A DNA stretch of 64,000 bases from Streptomyces halobius (GCF_023277745.1 NZ_CP086322.1:6820001-6884000); one strand, 5' to 3'. Shown: positions 41,432-50,973, counted from the stretch's first letter. Notes: generated from the letters alone by a model not told the origin. Made by a program: numbers and translations.

Positions 41432-41460
41432 CCGCCCACCCCCCTTCGGGGGGTGGGCGG
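41432..41460. terminator. Perfect 13-bp hairpin between convergent genes
   Basis: CCGCCCACCCCCC and its exact complement enclose a three-base TTC loop. It sits between the UPF0016 gene and the leftward HAD phosphatase gene and probably ends both transcripts. Confidence 0.7.
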
Positions 41461-41519
41461 GTGTAGTGGTGAGGTTTTGGCCGGCTCACACCCGCGTGAT
41501 GCGTGCGCCGCCCCCCGCC

Positions 41520-42182
41520 TCACCTCGTCACATGTACGGCGATCCCGCCGTCCCCCAGTGCCTCGACGCTGATCTGGGTGAGGTCGCGTACGTGGACGGT
41601 GGGTGCGAACTCGACGGCGCGGTCGCCGACGCCGACGACGCGCATTCCCGCGGCCCGGCCCGCCGTGATGCCCGCCTCGGAGTCCTCGAAGACCAGGCAG
41701 TCCTCCGGGGCGAAGCCCAACTCGGCGGCGCCCTTGAGGAAGCCCTCCGGGTCGGGCTTGCTGGCGCTCACGTCCTCCGCGGTGATCCGCACGGGCGGCA
41801 TGGCCAGCCCCGCCGCGCCCATCCGGGCCTCGGACAGGGAACGATCGGCAGAGGTGACCAGGGCGTGCGGGAGGCCGGCTATCGCGTCCATGAAGGCCGG
41901 CGCGCCCGGGACCGGCACCACGCCGTCCACGTCGGCGGTCTCCTGCGCCAGCATCCGGTGGTTGTCCGCCATGTTGAGCTCCAGCGGACGGTCCGGGAGC
42001 AGCGCCGCCATGGTGGCCCAGGCCTGCCGACCGTGGACGACCTTGAGGACATCGTCCGCCGGCAGCCCCTGCTCAGCCGCCCAGTGGCGCCAGCAGCGCT
42101 CGACGACGGCCTCCGAGTTCACAATCGTGCTGTCCATGTCCAACAGCAGGGCGCGGGCGGTGAGCGTGGTGGTTGCCGTCAT
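41520..42182 (-). CDS. HAD-superfamily phosphatase (subfamily IA)
   Basis: The 220-residue protein has motif I LLLDMDSTIVNSE, motif II LPHALVTSADRSLSEARM, the motif III Lys in DVSASKPDPEGFLKGA, and motif IV CLVFEDSEAGITAGRAAGM. The cap domain sits between motifs I and II, as in sugar-phosphate phosphatases of the YfbT/GPP type. AGGAG precedes ATG 42,182 by about eight bases. Confidence 0.9.
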   Translation of the reverse strand: MTATTTLTARALLLDMDSTIVNSEAVVERCWRHWAAEQGLPADDVLKVVHGRQAWATMAALLPDRPLELNMADNHRMLAQETADVDGVVPVPGAPAFMDAIAGLPHALVTSADRSLSEARMGAAGLAMPPVRITAEDVSASKPDPEGFLKGAAELGFAPEDCLVFEDSEAGITAGRAAGMRVVGVGDRAVEFAPTVHVRDLTQISVEALGDGGIAVHVTR

Positions 42183-42210
42183 CGGCGGGCTCCTGAGCGC
42201 TACGAGTGGA

Positions 42211-42292
42211 GAGTGTCCGTACGGAGAGGGCCGCAAGGAGTGCCGTACGGAGATGGCTGTAGGAAGTGGCCGTACGGAGTGGTCGTACGTGG
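42211..42292 (+). repeat. Three degenerate ~26-bp repeats containing CCGTACGGAG
   Basis: Units of about 26 bp, each with the palindrome-containing CCGTACGGAG, repeat three times within 110 bases upstream of the HAD gene. The rest of the 389-bp gap to the next leftward gene shows no coding frame. Confidence 0.55.
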
Positions 42293-42571
42293 AGGAGAGG
42301 CGAGTGCTGCGAGGCGAAGAGGGCGAGGGGCGAAACGGGCTGGCGGCGATGAACACAAGCGGTCCCGCCCGCCGGTCAGGGAGTGCGGGCGGAACCACTT
42401 TGTTCCTACACGATACAAAACGGTCCGGGGTGCCGACAACCGGCCCCGGCAGCACCTCTCCCGTGCCCCCGTCAGAGCGTCAGAGCACCGGCAGTGCCTC
42501 TTGCGGTGCCCCGGCCGTCGCCTCCGCCCGTGCGCCGCTCAACGCTCCCTCACGGCCCGCTCACGGCCCGC

Positions 42572-43651
42572 TCACGGCTCGCTGGTGTGCGACTCCAGGG
42601 ACGCTCGTGTCGCCGCGCCATAGACGCCCTCCGGGTCCCCCTGCACCCCGTACACCCACTGATACCGCGCCACCGCAGCCCGTACGTCCGCGTCGAACCG
42701 GCCGTCCGCGTACCCCGGATAGAGCGCCAGCTGTTGCAGCCGGTTCTGCAGCTCCACGACCTCCGGGCCGCTGGACCCCTCACGCAGCACGACCGGCCCG
42801 GTGGGCGGGGCGCTGTCGCCTGGGTCGCCAGGGGAGTGCGTCACGCGTCCGACGGCGTGTGTGGGGGCGGGAAGGGGCGGCGCCAGGGGCCGGGACGGCC
42901 GCACCGTGGTCCCGGCGGGCCCGACGCCGCTCGCGGCCGACGACGGCGAGTGTGTAGCGGCGGGGGAGGGCGGCCCGCTCCGGCCCTCGTCGTCGGTCGG
43001 GATGGCCGCGGTGGGCCTACCGCGGTCGGGGAGCGCCGTGCGGTCCTGCTCCCTGCCGGACAGCACCTCACTGCTGATCAGCACCGCCGTGGCGGCCACC
43101 GCGGCCCCGGCGGCCGCCAGTACGGCCGGGAACGCACGCTTGCCGTGGGCGGGCGGCGGGGGAGGGGAGGAGCCGGGCGGGCTGGGCGGGATCGGCGTCG
43201 TGGAAGACGAGATCGCCCTGAAGGTCGCCCCCGAGCGGCGATATACCCGGTGCACGAGCGCCGCCGGGATGGGGGACGGGCCGGGGCACGCGGCGACGAC
43301 CCTGCCCACGGCACGTCCGGCCGTACCGCCCTCGGCGCCGATCTCGGTATCTAACCAGGCCCCGCCGTCGACCCCGGCCCCCATCCCGACACCGGCCTCG
43401 GCAGCGGCCGCGACATCAACGGGGACCCCCGCCACGACCGAGCCGCCCGAGCCGGCACCCCTGTCCCAGCCGCCCTCGTTCCAGCCCCGGATCCCGTACT
43501 CGTCACGGCTCCCGCCCCGGTTCGGCAGCGACACATAGGGCCTGACGCGCAACGGATCAAAGTCCTCCGCTTCGGCCGCCGCACACAGACACATCGGCCG
43601 GCCGTCGCCACGTACGGGCGCTGAGCAGTGCGGGCACACTTCTGGCGTCAC
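42572..43651 (-). CDS. Membrane protein with zinc ribbon and C-terminal peptidoglycan-binding domain
   Basis: The 359-residue protein starts at GTG 43,651 (GGGAGGCG site) with CPHCSAPVRGDGRPMCLCAA, a four-cysteine zinc ribbon. A Gly-rich cytoplasmic region, one membrane helix (FPAVLAAAGAAVAATAVLIS, about residue 190) and a Pro/Ser/Thr linker follow. At 285-359 is a PG_binding_1 domain (LREGSSGPEVVELQNRLQQLALYPGYADGRFDADVRAAVARYQWVYGVQGDPEGVYGAATRASL). It probably links a cytoplasmic sensor to the cell wall. Confidence 0.82.
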   Translation of the reverse strand: MTPEVCPHCSAPVRGDGRPMCLCAAAEAEDFDPLRVRPYVSLPNRGGSRDEYGIRGWNEGGWDRGAGSGGSVVAGVPVDVAAAAEAGVGMGAGVDGGAWLDTEIGAEGGTAGRAVGRVVAACPGPSPIPAALVHRVYRRSGATFRAISSSTTPIPPSPPGSSPPPPPAHGKRAFPAVLAAAGAAVAATAVLISSEVLSGREQDRTALPDRGRPTAAIPTDDEGRSGPPSPAATHSPSSAASGVGPAGTTVRPSRPLAPPLPAPTHAVGRVTHSPGDPGDSAPPTGPVVLREGSSGPEVVELQNRLQQLALYPGYADGRFDADVRAAVARYQWVYGVQGDPEGVYGAATRASLESHTSEP

Positions 43652-44176
43652 GGTGGTCGCCTCCCGGGTTGAGCCCTTGAGCCGGCAGCGATTATCCAGA
43701 GGCCGCCCCGGTCGGCACAGGCGCTCCCGGGCATCCAGCAGGCATCCGCCAGGTGTCTCCCGGGCAACCGCCGGAACGCGAGCGCACAAGCCGTACGAAG
43801 CGGCGACAGGTGCACACGACCGCCCTCAAGCCCGGACAACCACCACCCCGCCGGTGCGGCACCCCAACCCCGTGGAACGTCCTCTCAGCGGGCCATATCC
43901 GCCAGAACCGCCCACGATGGAAGAAGCCTGGACGACGGCCGGAACCGGCCACGTCCCGAAGCCGGCACAGCGGCCACGGGGAAGCCCGAAGCGACCAGTC
44001 CGGCACACCCGGGCCGACCGCGAGGAAGCCCGGAACACCCAAGCCGGACATGAGGAACCCCGAAGCAACGAACCCCGATGCAACCAATCCCGAACCCCCA
44101 CCCCCCCCAAAAAAAGACCACCCCCAAACCCCCACCCACAAACCCCCAAGCCCAGAACAGACAAAGGGAGACGCAC
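43652..44176. other. Divergent intergenic region with C-rich leader
   Basis: The 525 bases between the leftward cell-wall protein and the rightward MFS gene show no convincing coding frame. The last 90 bases are extremely poor in G on the plus strand, with runs of C and A. Confidence 0.4.
44121..44147 (-). promoter_or_regulatory. G-quadruplex motif on the template strand of the MFS leader
   Basis: On the minus strand four G runs (5, 3, 5 and 5 long) are separated by loops of 5, 1 and 3 bases, a canonical quadruplex pattern; the plus strand is a matching i-motif. It is 29-56 bases upstream of the MFS ATG. Confidence 0.6.
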
Positions 44177-46240
44177 ATGGCCCAGCACACCAGCGCTCCC
44201 ACCGTCCCCGGCGAGCCCCGGTCTCCGCGGACCATCATGGTCGCCATCGGTGCGCTGTTGCTCGGCATGCTCGTCGCGGCGCTCGACCAGACCATCGTCG
44301 CCACCGCGCTGCCCACCATCGTCAGCGACCTCGGCGGCCTCGACCACCTCTCCTGGGTGGTCACCGCCTATCTGCTCGCCTCGACGGCCGCGACCCCGCT
44401 GTGGGGCAAACTCGGCGACCAGTACGGCCGCAAGAGGCTGTTCCAGACGGCCATCGTGATCTTCCTGATCGGCTCGGTGCTGTGCGGTATCGCTCAGAAC
44501 ATGGGGCAGCTCATCGCGTACCGGGCGATCCAGGGCCTGGGCGGTGGTGGCCTGATCGTGCTGTCGATGTCGATCGTGGGCGACATCGTCCCGCCCCGCG
44601 AACGCGGCAAGTACCAGGGCCTGTTCGGCGCCGTCTTCGGCGCTACGAGCGTCCTGGGGCCGCTGCTCGGCGGGCTGTTCGTCGACCACCTCAGCTGGCG
44701 CTGGGTCTTCTACATCAACGTCCCCGTCGGGGTGATCGCGCTCGCCGTCATCGCCGCCGTGCTGCACATCCCGGTCCACCGGACCCCCCACCGGATCGAC
44801 TACCTGGGCACCGGCCTGATCGCCGGCGTCGCCGCGTGCTTCGTCCTGATGGCCTCGCTCGGCGGCGTCAGTTACCCCTGGGACTCCTGGCAGATCGTGG
44901 GGTTCGGTGTACTAGGCGTCGTCCTGCTCATCGCGTTCGTCCTCGTCGAACGCCGGGCCGCGGAGCCCGTACTGCCGCTGCGCCTGTTCACCCTCCGCAC
45001 CTTCACCCTCACCGCGGTCATCGGCTTCGTCATCGGCTTCGCGATGTTCGGCTCGATGACCTACCTGCCGACCTTCCTCCAGGTCGTCCAGGGGGTCTCG
45101 CCGACCATGTCCGGTGTGCACATGCTGCCGATGGTGCTCGGCATGCTGCTCTCCTCCACCGGCTCCGGGCAGATCGTCAGCCGCACCGGCCGCTACAAGG
45201 TCTTCCCGATCGCCGGCACCGGCGTCACGGCCATCGGGCTGCTGCTCCTGCACCAGCTCGCCCCGGACAGCAGCGACGCCGCGATCAGCGCCTACTTCTT
45301 CGTCTTCGGCCTCGGGCTCGGTCTGGTCATGCAGGTCCTGGTGCTCATCGTGCAGAACGCGGTGGCCTACCAGGACCTGGGCGTCGCCACCTCCGGCGCC
45401 ACGTTCTTCCGCTCCATCGGCGCCTCGTTCGGCGTCTCCATCTTCGGCACGATCTTCGCCAACAAGCTCGGACCCCGGATCGCGGACGCCCTCGCCGGGC
45501 AGCAACTGCCGCCCGGTGTCGACCCGTCGAGGATCGCCGAGGACCCGCGTACGGTCGCGCAGCTGCCCCCCGGCCAGGCGGCCGGCGTCCTCAACGCCTA
45601 CTCGCTCTCCATCACCGATGTCTTCCTCTACGCCGTCCCCGTGGTCCTCGTGGCCTTCGTCCTGGCCTGGTTCCTCCGGGAGGAGCCGTTGCGCAGCAGC
45701 GTCACCGCCCCCGAAACCAGCGAGGTGGTCTCCACCAACCCGGTCGAGCGCTCGTCCCGCGACGAATGCGCCCGCGCGCTGTCCAAACTCGGCAGCCTGG
45801 AGGGCCGCAAGCACATCTACGAGAAGATCACCGCACGGGCCGGGCTCGATCTCAAACCGGCCGCCAGCTGGCTGGTGCTGCGCATGCACCGCTATGGCTC
45901 GGTGGAACCGGGACTGCTCGTCGAACGCAGCAAGGTGCCGCTCGGCGTGATCTCCGAGGGCGTACGGCAGATCGAGGAGCGCCATCTCGCCGTACGGGAA
46001 GGGCTGATGCTGCTGCTCACCGACCGCGGACGGGAGACGGCGGACCGGCTCTCGGCGGCCCGGCAGGAGTCGCTCGCGGAGATGCTGGGCGACTGGTGGA
46101 CCAAGGACCGGCCCACCGATCTCACCGAACTCGTCCAGCAGTTGACGGCGGAACTCTGCGGCTCGGACGCGGAGGAACCCCAGAATGGCGACGCCCGGCC
46201 GCACCTGGGGACGCCCCGGCCGCCGGACCTCGCGAAGTGA
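44177..46240 (+). CDS. DHA2-type MFS drug exporter fused to a C-terminal MarR-like winged-helix domain
   Basis: Residues 1-500 form a 14-helix DHA2 exporter: [36 protein letters not shown] (motif D1-like), [13 protein letters not shown] (motif A), [30 protein letters not shown], and [31 protein letters not shown] (motif C region). Residues 520-670 form a MarR-like winged helix ([70 protein letters not shown]). A pump carrying a winged-helix domain on its cytoplasmic tail is unusual outside Streptomyces. GGGAG precedes the ATG. Confidence 0.9.
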   Translation: MAQHTSAPTVPGEPRSPRTIMVAIGALLLGMLVAALDQTIVATALPTIVSDLGGLDHLSWVVTAYLLASTAATPLWGKLGDQYGRKRLFQTAIVIFLIGSVLCGIAQNMGQLIAYRAIQGLGGGGLIVLSMSIVGDIVPPRERGKYQGLFGAVFGATSVLGPLLGGLFVDHLSWRWVFYINVPVGVIALAVIAAVLHIPVHRTPHRIDYLGTGLIAGVAACFVLMASLGGVSYPWDSWQIVGFGVLGVVLLIAFVLVERRAAEPVLPLRLFTLRTFTLTAVIGFVIGFAMFGSMTYLPTFLQVVQGVSPTMSGVHMLPMVLGMLLSSTGSGQIVSRTGRYKVFPIAGTGVTAIGLLLLHQLAPDSSDAAISAYFFVFGLGLGLVMQVLVLIVQNAVAYQDLGVATSGATFFRSIGASFGVSIFGTIFANKLGPRIADALAGQQLPPGVDPSRIAEDPRTVAQLPPGQAAGVLNAYSLSITDVFLYAVPVVLVAFVLAWFLREEPLRSSVTAPETSEVVSTNPVERSSRDECARALSKLGSLEGRKHIYEKITARAGLDLKPAASWLVLRMHRYGSVEPGLLVERSKVPLGVISEGVRQIEERHLAVREGLMLLLTDRGRETADRLSAARQESLAEMLGDWWTKDRPTDLTELVQQLTAELCGSDAEEPQNGDARPHLGTPRPPDLAK

Positions 46241-46247
46241 GGCCCGA

Positions 46248-46267
46248 GCCGGGGCCTGGGCCCCGGC
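46248..46267. terminator. GC-rich hairpin between convergent genes
   Basis: GCCGGGGCC and GGCCCCGGC form a perfect 9-bp stem with a two-base apex eight bases after the MFS stop. GAGCCGGGGCC-like repeats continue to about 46,330. Confidence 0.5.
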
Positions 46268-46388
46268 CCGTGCCAGAGGCCGAGCCGGGGCCCGTGCCCG
46301 GGACCGAGCCAGGGGCCGAGCTAAGGCCCGATCTGGGGAGCAGCGCTCAATCCCCGCTCATTCCAGCGGGAGCACCACTGCTCACCTC

Positions 46389-46916
46389 TCAACGGAGTCG
46401 CTGACGGAGCCGCTTCTCGAAGAAGATCTCCGTGTACGGGTCGTCGTGGTACGGAGCGATCTCGCCGAAACCGTGCCGTCGGTAGAGCGCGACGGCCTCC
46501 ACCAGATCCCGCCGGGTGTCCAGCCGGACCCGCTCGGCGCCCATCCGGGCCGCGGCCGTGTCGGCGGCCGTGAGCAGCTCGTCCGCGCAGCCCAGGCCGC
46601 GCTTCGCGGGCCGTACGAACATCTGCTTCAGCTCCGCGGTCCGCGCGTCCAGCATGCGTACGCCCACGCAGCCGGCCGCGATGCCGCCGTCCCGGGCGAC
46701 CAGCAGCAGGCCGTTCGGCGGCCGCAGATCGCCGCTCGGATACTCCGTCACCCCCTCGTCGATCTCCGCGGCCGTCGAGCGACGCCCCTCATGCAGCGCG
46801 AAGTACCGGTCGGCGACCTCGGTGTAGTACTCGCGGAGCAGGGTCCTCGCGTCCGGTGAGTCGACCGGCTCGGCGCGGACGGCCCAGGGGAGACGAAGGG
46901 TGGCGGCGTCGCTCAT
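46389..46916 (-). CDS. GNAT-family N-acetyltransferase
   Basis: The 175-residue protein has the GNAT core: NGLLLVARDGGIAAGCVGVRMLDARTAELKQMFVRPAKRGLGCADELLTAADTAAARMGAERVRLDTRRDLVEAVALYRRHGFGEIAPY, with the R-x-x-G-x-G/A acetyl-CoA loop here RGLGCA. Substrate unknown. Confidence 0.88.
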   Translation of the reverse strand: MSDAATLRLPWAVRAEPVDSPDARTLLREYYTEVADRYFALHEGRRSTAAEIDEGVTEYPSGDLRPPNGLLLVARDGGIAAGCVGVRMLDARTAELKQMFVRPAKRGLGCADELLTAADTAAARMGAERVRLDTRRDLVEAVALYRRHGFGEIAPYHDDPYTEIFFEKRLRQRLR

Positions 46917-46960
46917 GGCGTCATTCTGGCCGCGGGGGCGGGACGGAACGCAACGGATTT

Positions 46961-47054
46961 GAGCGACACCACCGGTCGGGATCGAGCGCCGCCACCAGTT
47001 GGGATGCGAGTGACGTCACCGGTCGGGATGTGCGCGACGCCACCGGTCGTCACA
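46961..47054 (+). repeat. Four degenerate ~23-bp tandem repeats
   Basis: Four head-to-tail units of 23-24 bp follow the consensus GAGCGACGCCACCGGTCGGGAT, each centred on an ACCGGT-type palindrome. They fill most of the 146-bp gap between the GNAT gene (whose start it precedes) and the monooxygenase gene. Confidence 0.65.
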
Positions 47055-47062
47055 AGCGGTGC

Positions 47063-47398
47063 TCAGGCCCCCTTGGGGCCCGCCTGCTGCACCACCTCGA
47101 AGGACCACAGCGTGGACCCGGACGCGGCGGGCTTGGGCCGCTCGCCGCCCTCGCCACCCGGGGCGCCGCCCTGGTGTGCGGCCTTCATCGGGCCCTCCAT
47201 CCACGCCTGGAAGGACTCCTCGTCCCGCCAACGGGTGTAGACGAGGTACTGGTCGGTGCCCTCCACCGGCCGCAGCAGCTCGAACCACTCGAAACCGTCC
47301 GAGGAGTCCACCGTGCCGGCGCGGGACGCGAAGCGCTTTTCGAGGGTCTCGCGCTGTTCGGCGGGGACGGTCAGAACGTTGATCTTCACGATGCTCAT
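47063..47398 (-). CDS. Antibiotic-biosynthesis-monooxygenase (ABM) domain protein
   Basis: The 111-residue protein reads SIVKINVLTVPAEQRETLEKRFASRAGTVDSSDGFEWFELLRPVEGTDQYLVYTRWRDEESFQAWM, the dimeric alpha/beta ferredoxin-like ABM fold that also includes heme-degrading monooxygenases (IsdG/MhuD-like). The N-terminal Asn and the W-x-x-E-x-x-F-x-x-W motif are present. The C-terminal 30 residues are Gly-rich. ATG 47,398 is the family start. Confidence 0.85.
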   Translation of the reverse strand: MSIVKINVLTVPAEQRETLEKRFASRAGTVDSSDGFEWFELLRPVEGTDQYLVYTRWRDEESFQAWMEGPMKAAHQGGAPGGEGGERPKPAASGSTLWSFEVVQQAGPKGA

Positions 47399-47513
47399 GC
47401 CGACCATCGTGCCGCATGGTGCAAAAGGGGTGTGGACCAGGGCTGGGACGCCCTGGTGCCTCACCCGGGCAGCCGCAGCCCCTATGGCGCACTGTGGGCG
47501 GGGCGCCCAGCGG

Positions 47514-47633
47514 TCACCCCCCCGGGCGCGTCACCGTGCCGTGCCGGCGCAGCCGGACCATCGCCACGGCCGCGACCCCCGCCACCGCGAACAGCCCGCC
47601 GGTCGCGAGAATCCGGGCCGGTATTCCGCCCAC
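47514..47633 (-). CDS. Possible 39-residue membrane peptide (low confidence)
   Basis: A GTG at 47,633 opens VGGIPARILATGGLFAVAGVAAVAMVRLRRHG, one hydrophobic helix with a basic tail, ending at 47,514. The same frame reads back without other stops to the stop codon of the MFS gene at 47,697. There is no strong ribosome site. It may be a real small protein or a displaced C-terminus. Confidence 0.25.
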   Translation of the reverse strand: MGGIPARILATGGLFAVAGVAAVAMVRLRRHGTVTRPGG

Positions 47634-47696
47634 CCTCAGGAGCGAGTACCGATAAGTCGGGGCGGAGAAGCGAGCGGAGGACCGGCCGAACCGACC

Positions 47697-49220
47697 TCAG
47701 GCAGTGGCCGTGGCGCCGCCCCGAGCCGCACCGCGCACCATCTCCCGGGCCTCGGCCTCCGTCTCCACCGCAGGCGGCGACCCGGGCAGCGGCTTCCGCG
47801 CGCTCTCCGGTATCAGCAGTACGGCGATCCCCCCGACGACGGCCGCCGCCATCATGTAGTACGCGGGCGTCATCCGGTCACCGGTGGCGCCGATAAGGGC
47901 CGTCACCACCAGCGGAGTCGTACCGCCGAAGAGCGAAACCGAGATATTGAAGCCGATCGACAGCGAGCCGTAGCGCACCTTCGTCGGGAAGAGCGCGGGC
48001 AGCGTCGACGGCATGGACGATGTGAAGCACACCAGCAGCAGCCCCAGCGCGCCCATGCCCAGCGCGATGGCGATCAGCGATCCCTGCCGGATCAGCAGCA
48101 GCGCGGGCACGGACAGAACCAGGAAGCCCACACACCCCGCAGCGATAACGGGCCGGCGTCCGAACCGGTCGCTGAGCCGCCCCGCGAACGGCTGGACGCA
48201 CATCATCAGGACCATCACCGCGAGCACGACCCTCAGCGAGTGCGCCTCGTCGTACTTCAGTTCCGAGGTCAGATAGCTCGGCATGTACGACAGCAGCATG
48301 TAGTCGGTGACGTTGAAGACCAGCACGAGCCCGACGCACAGCAGCATGGCCCGCCACTGGCCGAAGACCATCTCGCCCAGACCGATCCGCTTCTCGGCCT
48401 CGCGGCGCGCTTTCTCCTTCGCCCGCGCCTCCTTCTCCAACTGCGTGAACGCCGGCGTCTCTTCGAGCCGCATGCGCAGATAGAGACCGATGATGCCCAT
48501 CGGTCCCGCGATCAGGAACGGAAGGCGCCAGCCCCAGGAGTGGAGATCGTCCGTCGTGAGCAGCGCGGTCATCACAGCGACCAGTCCGGCACCGCCCACA
48601 TAACCGGCCAGTGTGCCGAACTCCAGCCAGCTGCCGAGGAATCCACGCCTTTTGTCAGGCGCGTACTCGGCGATGAAGGTGGACGCCCCGCCGTATTCCC
48701 CGCCGGTGGAGAAGCCCTGCACGAGCCGGGCGACGAGCAGCAGAATCGGCGCCCAGACACCGATGGCGGCGTAGGACGGGATCAGGCCGATCGCGAAAGT
48801 CCCCGCCGCCATCATGATCATGGTGATCGCCAGGACCTTCTGCCGGCCGATCCGGTCACCGAGCGGCCCGAAGACCATTCCGCCGATGGGCCGTACGAGA
48901 AATGCCGCGGCAAACGCCCCGAACGTCGACAGCAACTGCGCGGTCGGATTCCCGGACGGGAAGAAAACATGCCCGAGAGTGACCGCGAGGTAGCTGTAGA
49001 CGCCGAAGTCGAACCACTCCATCGCATTGCCGAGCGCGGCCGCCGACACCGCACGCTTGACCATCGCCGGATCGACGACGGTCACCTCACCGGCTCCGCC
49101 GACCTCGCGGGCCTCAGGAGCCCCATCGGCCGTCCGCTTCTCCAGATCGGCCGGGTCGGATGCTGCGGGGGACTGCGTCGGCACGTGCTCGCTCGCCTGC
49201 GCTCTCTTGGACGACTGCAT
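47697..49220 (-). CDS. MFS transporter of the metabolite:H+ symporter (MHS/ProP-like) family
   Basis: The 507-residue protein has 12 helices and MHS hallmarks: AAALGNAMEWFDFGVYSYLAVTLGHVFFP at the first helix, FLVRPIGGMVFGPLGDRIGRQKVL (motif A), RLVQGFSTGGEYGGASTFIAEYAPDKRRGF, FLIAGPMGIIGLYLRMRLEETPAF and RLSDRFGRRPV. Such carriers import osmolytes or carboxylates such as proline, betaine or alpha-ketoglutarate. ATG 49,220 (MQSSKRAQ) is taken; GTG 49,250 is an alternative. The first 60 residues are hydrophilic. Confidence 0.9.
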   Translation of the reverse strand: MQSSKRAQASEHVPTQSPAASDPADLEKRTADGAPEAREVGGAGEVTVVDPAMVKRAVSAAALGNAMEWFDFGVYSYLAVTLGHVFFPSGNPTAQLLSTFGAFAAAFLVRPIGGMVFGPLGDRIGRQKVLAITMIMMAAGTFAIGLIPSYAAIGVWAPILLLVARLVQGFSTGGEYGGASTFIAEYAPDKRRGFLGSWLEFGTLAGYVGGAGLVAVMTALLTTDDLHSWGWRLPFLIAGPMGIIGLYLRMRLEETPAFTQLEKEARAKEKARREAEKRIGLGEMVFGQWRAMLLCVGLVLVFNVTDYMLLSYMPSYLTSELKYDEAHSLRVVLAVMVLMMCVQPFAGRLSDRFGRRPVIAAGCVGFLVLSVPALLLIRQGSLIAIALGMGALGLLLVCFTSSMPSTLPALFPTKVRYGSLSIGFNISVSLFGGTTPLVVTALIGATGDRMTPAYYMMAAAVVGGIAVLLIPESARKPLPGSPPAVETEAEAREMVRGAARGGATATA

Positions 49221-49740
49221 GACATCGCCCGCCGACGCCAGGACGGACACGGGGGCAAAGGTTGACCATAGGGGCAGAACGGATCATCACGGACAGTACG
49301 CAGGTGATCGCGCAGGCAGCCCCATACCTGCTCCCAGCAGCGAAAACGCCCCCTGAGGGGGCGTTGCGCAGGACTTCGGCATGTGATCCATCTCGCGGCG
49401 ATCAACCGCAACCGTCGCGCCCTGTGACGCACCGCACGCAGGAAGACGGCGCGGCGGCACACCCCGCCGCCGCGCCGATGGATCGTCGCGTTCCTCAAGG
49501 ATCCGGCATCCCGGCATGTCCCGCCACTCGGGGCTTGGTGCATTTGTGCCTGCGAGTGCAACGGGGTGGCTACTCGGGCTACGGGTGGAATTCAGCGTGC
49601 CGCGGGTGGAATTCAACGTCCGCGATGTTGCGTGAGTTGGGTGAAGCGCAGGGCAGGCAGGCTCACCGCACGGTATTCACGCCTCGTAGAACGGTGCCTC
49701 CCCCCGGCTCGATCTCGAAGTCGGGGGCAGGGGAGACCGC
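49221..49740. other. Intergenic region with hairpin and two 21-bp repeats
   Basis: No credible gene. It holds the hairpin at 49,344-49,364 and two adjacent 21-bp repeats sharing CGGGTGGAATTCA (49,582-49,623). Confidence 0.4.
49344..49364. terminator. Hairpin downstream of the P450 gene
   Basis: AACGCCCCC and GGGGGCGTT form a perfect 9-bp stem with a TGA loop between the leftward P450 gene and the leftward MFS gene. Confidence 0.5.
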
Positions 49741-50973
49741 TCAACCGTACCGAACCGGGAGCTCCTTGACACCGTTGAGCCAGGCGGAGCGGAGCCGGCG
49801 CGGGTCACCCGCCAGGGAAATTCCGGGCATGGCATCCGCAATGGCGTTGAAGATCAGGTTGATTTCCAGAACCGCAAGGGATTTGCCGAGACAGAAGTGC
49901 GGTCCGCCGCCACCGAACCCCAGATGGGGATTGGGGTCGCGGGTGATGTCGAAGACCTCGGGGCGGTCGAAGACGTCGGGGTCGTTGTTGGCCGAGGAGT
50001 AGAAGATCCCGACGCGCTGCCCCTGCTTGATCTTCGCGCCGCCCAGCTCGGTGTCCTGGGTGGCGGTGCGCTGGAACGAGATCACCGGCGTGGCCCACCG
50101 CACTATCTCCTCGGCCGCCGTCTCGGGGCGTTCGCTCTTGTAGAGCTCCCACTGCTCGGGATGTGTCAGAAACGCATGCATTCCATGCGTGATGGCGTTA
50201 CGCGTCGTCTCGTTTCCGGCCACCGCCAACAACAGTACAAAGAAACCGAATTCGTCGGAGCCGAGATTTCCCTCGTCCTCCGCCGCCACCAACTGGCTCA
50301 CGATGTCCTTGGCCGGGCACTGCTTTCGCGCTGCCGCGAGATTCATCGCATACGAGATCAGCTCCATGGCCGCATTGGCGCCGACCTCCTCGGTGATGGC
50401 CAGTTCGGGATCGTCGTACGCGACCATCTTGTTCGACCAGTCGAATATGCGGGCCCGGTCGTCCTGAGGGATGCCGATGAGCTCGGCGATCGCCTGGAGG
50501 GGCAGCTCGCAGGCGATGTCCGTGACGAAATCGCCGGAGTCCCTCTGCCGCACCCCGGCGACGATCCGCGCCGCCCGGTGGCGCAGTGCGTCCTCCAGCG
50601 CCCGGATGGCGCGCGGGGTGAAACCGCGCTGCACGATCTGGCGGACCCGGGTGTGCTCCGGCGGGTCCATGTTCAGCATGATCAGTTTCTGTGCGTCGAT
50701 CTGGTCGCGGGTCATGGACGCGTGGAAGCGGATGATCGAGGTGTTGAGGTTCGCGGAGAAGACGTCCGGCTTGGTGGACACCTCCTTGACGTCCTCATGG
50801 CGGGTGACGGCCCAGTAGCCGTCGTCGTCGAAGCCGGCGACGCCGTGCGGCTGGGCGTTCCACCAGACGGGCGCGGTCTGTCGCAGCTGCGCGAACTCCG
50901 GGAGCGGGACGCGGGTTTGATAGACGTCGGGGTCGGTGAAGTCGAACCCTTCGGGCAACGCGGGGCATGGCAT
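49741..50973 (-). CDS. cyp125: Cytochrome P450 of the CYP125 family (steroid C26/C27 monooxygenase)
   Basis: The 410-residue P450 has the I-helix AGNETTRNAITHGM, the K-helix E-x-x-R in ETAAEEIVRWATPVISFQRTA and the heme-binding loop HLGFGGGGPHFCLGKSLA (Cys thiolate near residue 355). From the first residues (MPCPALPEGFDFTDPDVY) through IMLNMDPPEHTRVRQIVQRGFTPRAI it follows mycobacterial CYP125, which oxidises the terminal side-chain carbon of cholesterol and cholest-4-en-3-one. It is divergent from a FadA5-like thiolase, with KstR-like sites between. Needs a ferredoxin; one lies at 63,491. Confidence 0.88.
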   Translation of the reverse strand: MPCPALPEGFDFTDPDVYQTRVPLPEFAQLRQTAPVWWNAQPHGVAGFDDDGYWAVTRHEDVKEVSTKPDVFSANLNTSIIRFHASMTRDQIDAQKLIMLNMDPPEHTRVRQIVQRGFTPRAIRALEDALRHRAARIVAGVRQRDSGDFVTDIACELPLQAIAELIGIPQDDRARIFDWSNKMVAYDDPELAITEEVGANAAMELISYAMNLAAARKQCPAKDIVSQLVAAEDEGNLGSDEFGFFVLLLAVAGNETTRNAITHGMHAFLTHPEQWELYKSERPETAAEEIVRWATPVISFQRTATQDTELGGAKIKQGQRVGIFYSSANNDPDVFDRPEVFDITRDPNPHLGFGGGGPHFCLGKSLAVLEINLIFNAIADAMPGISLAGDPRRLRSAWLNGVKELPVRYG

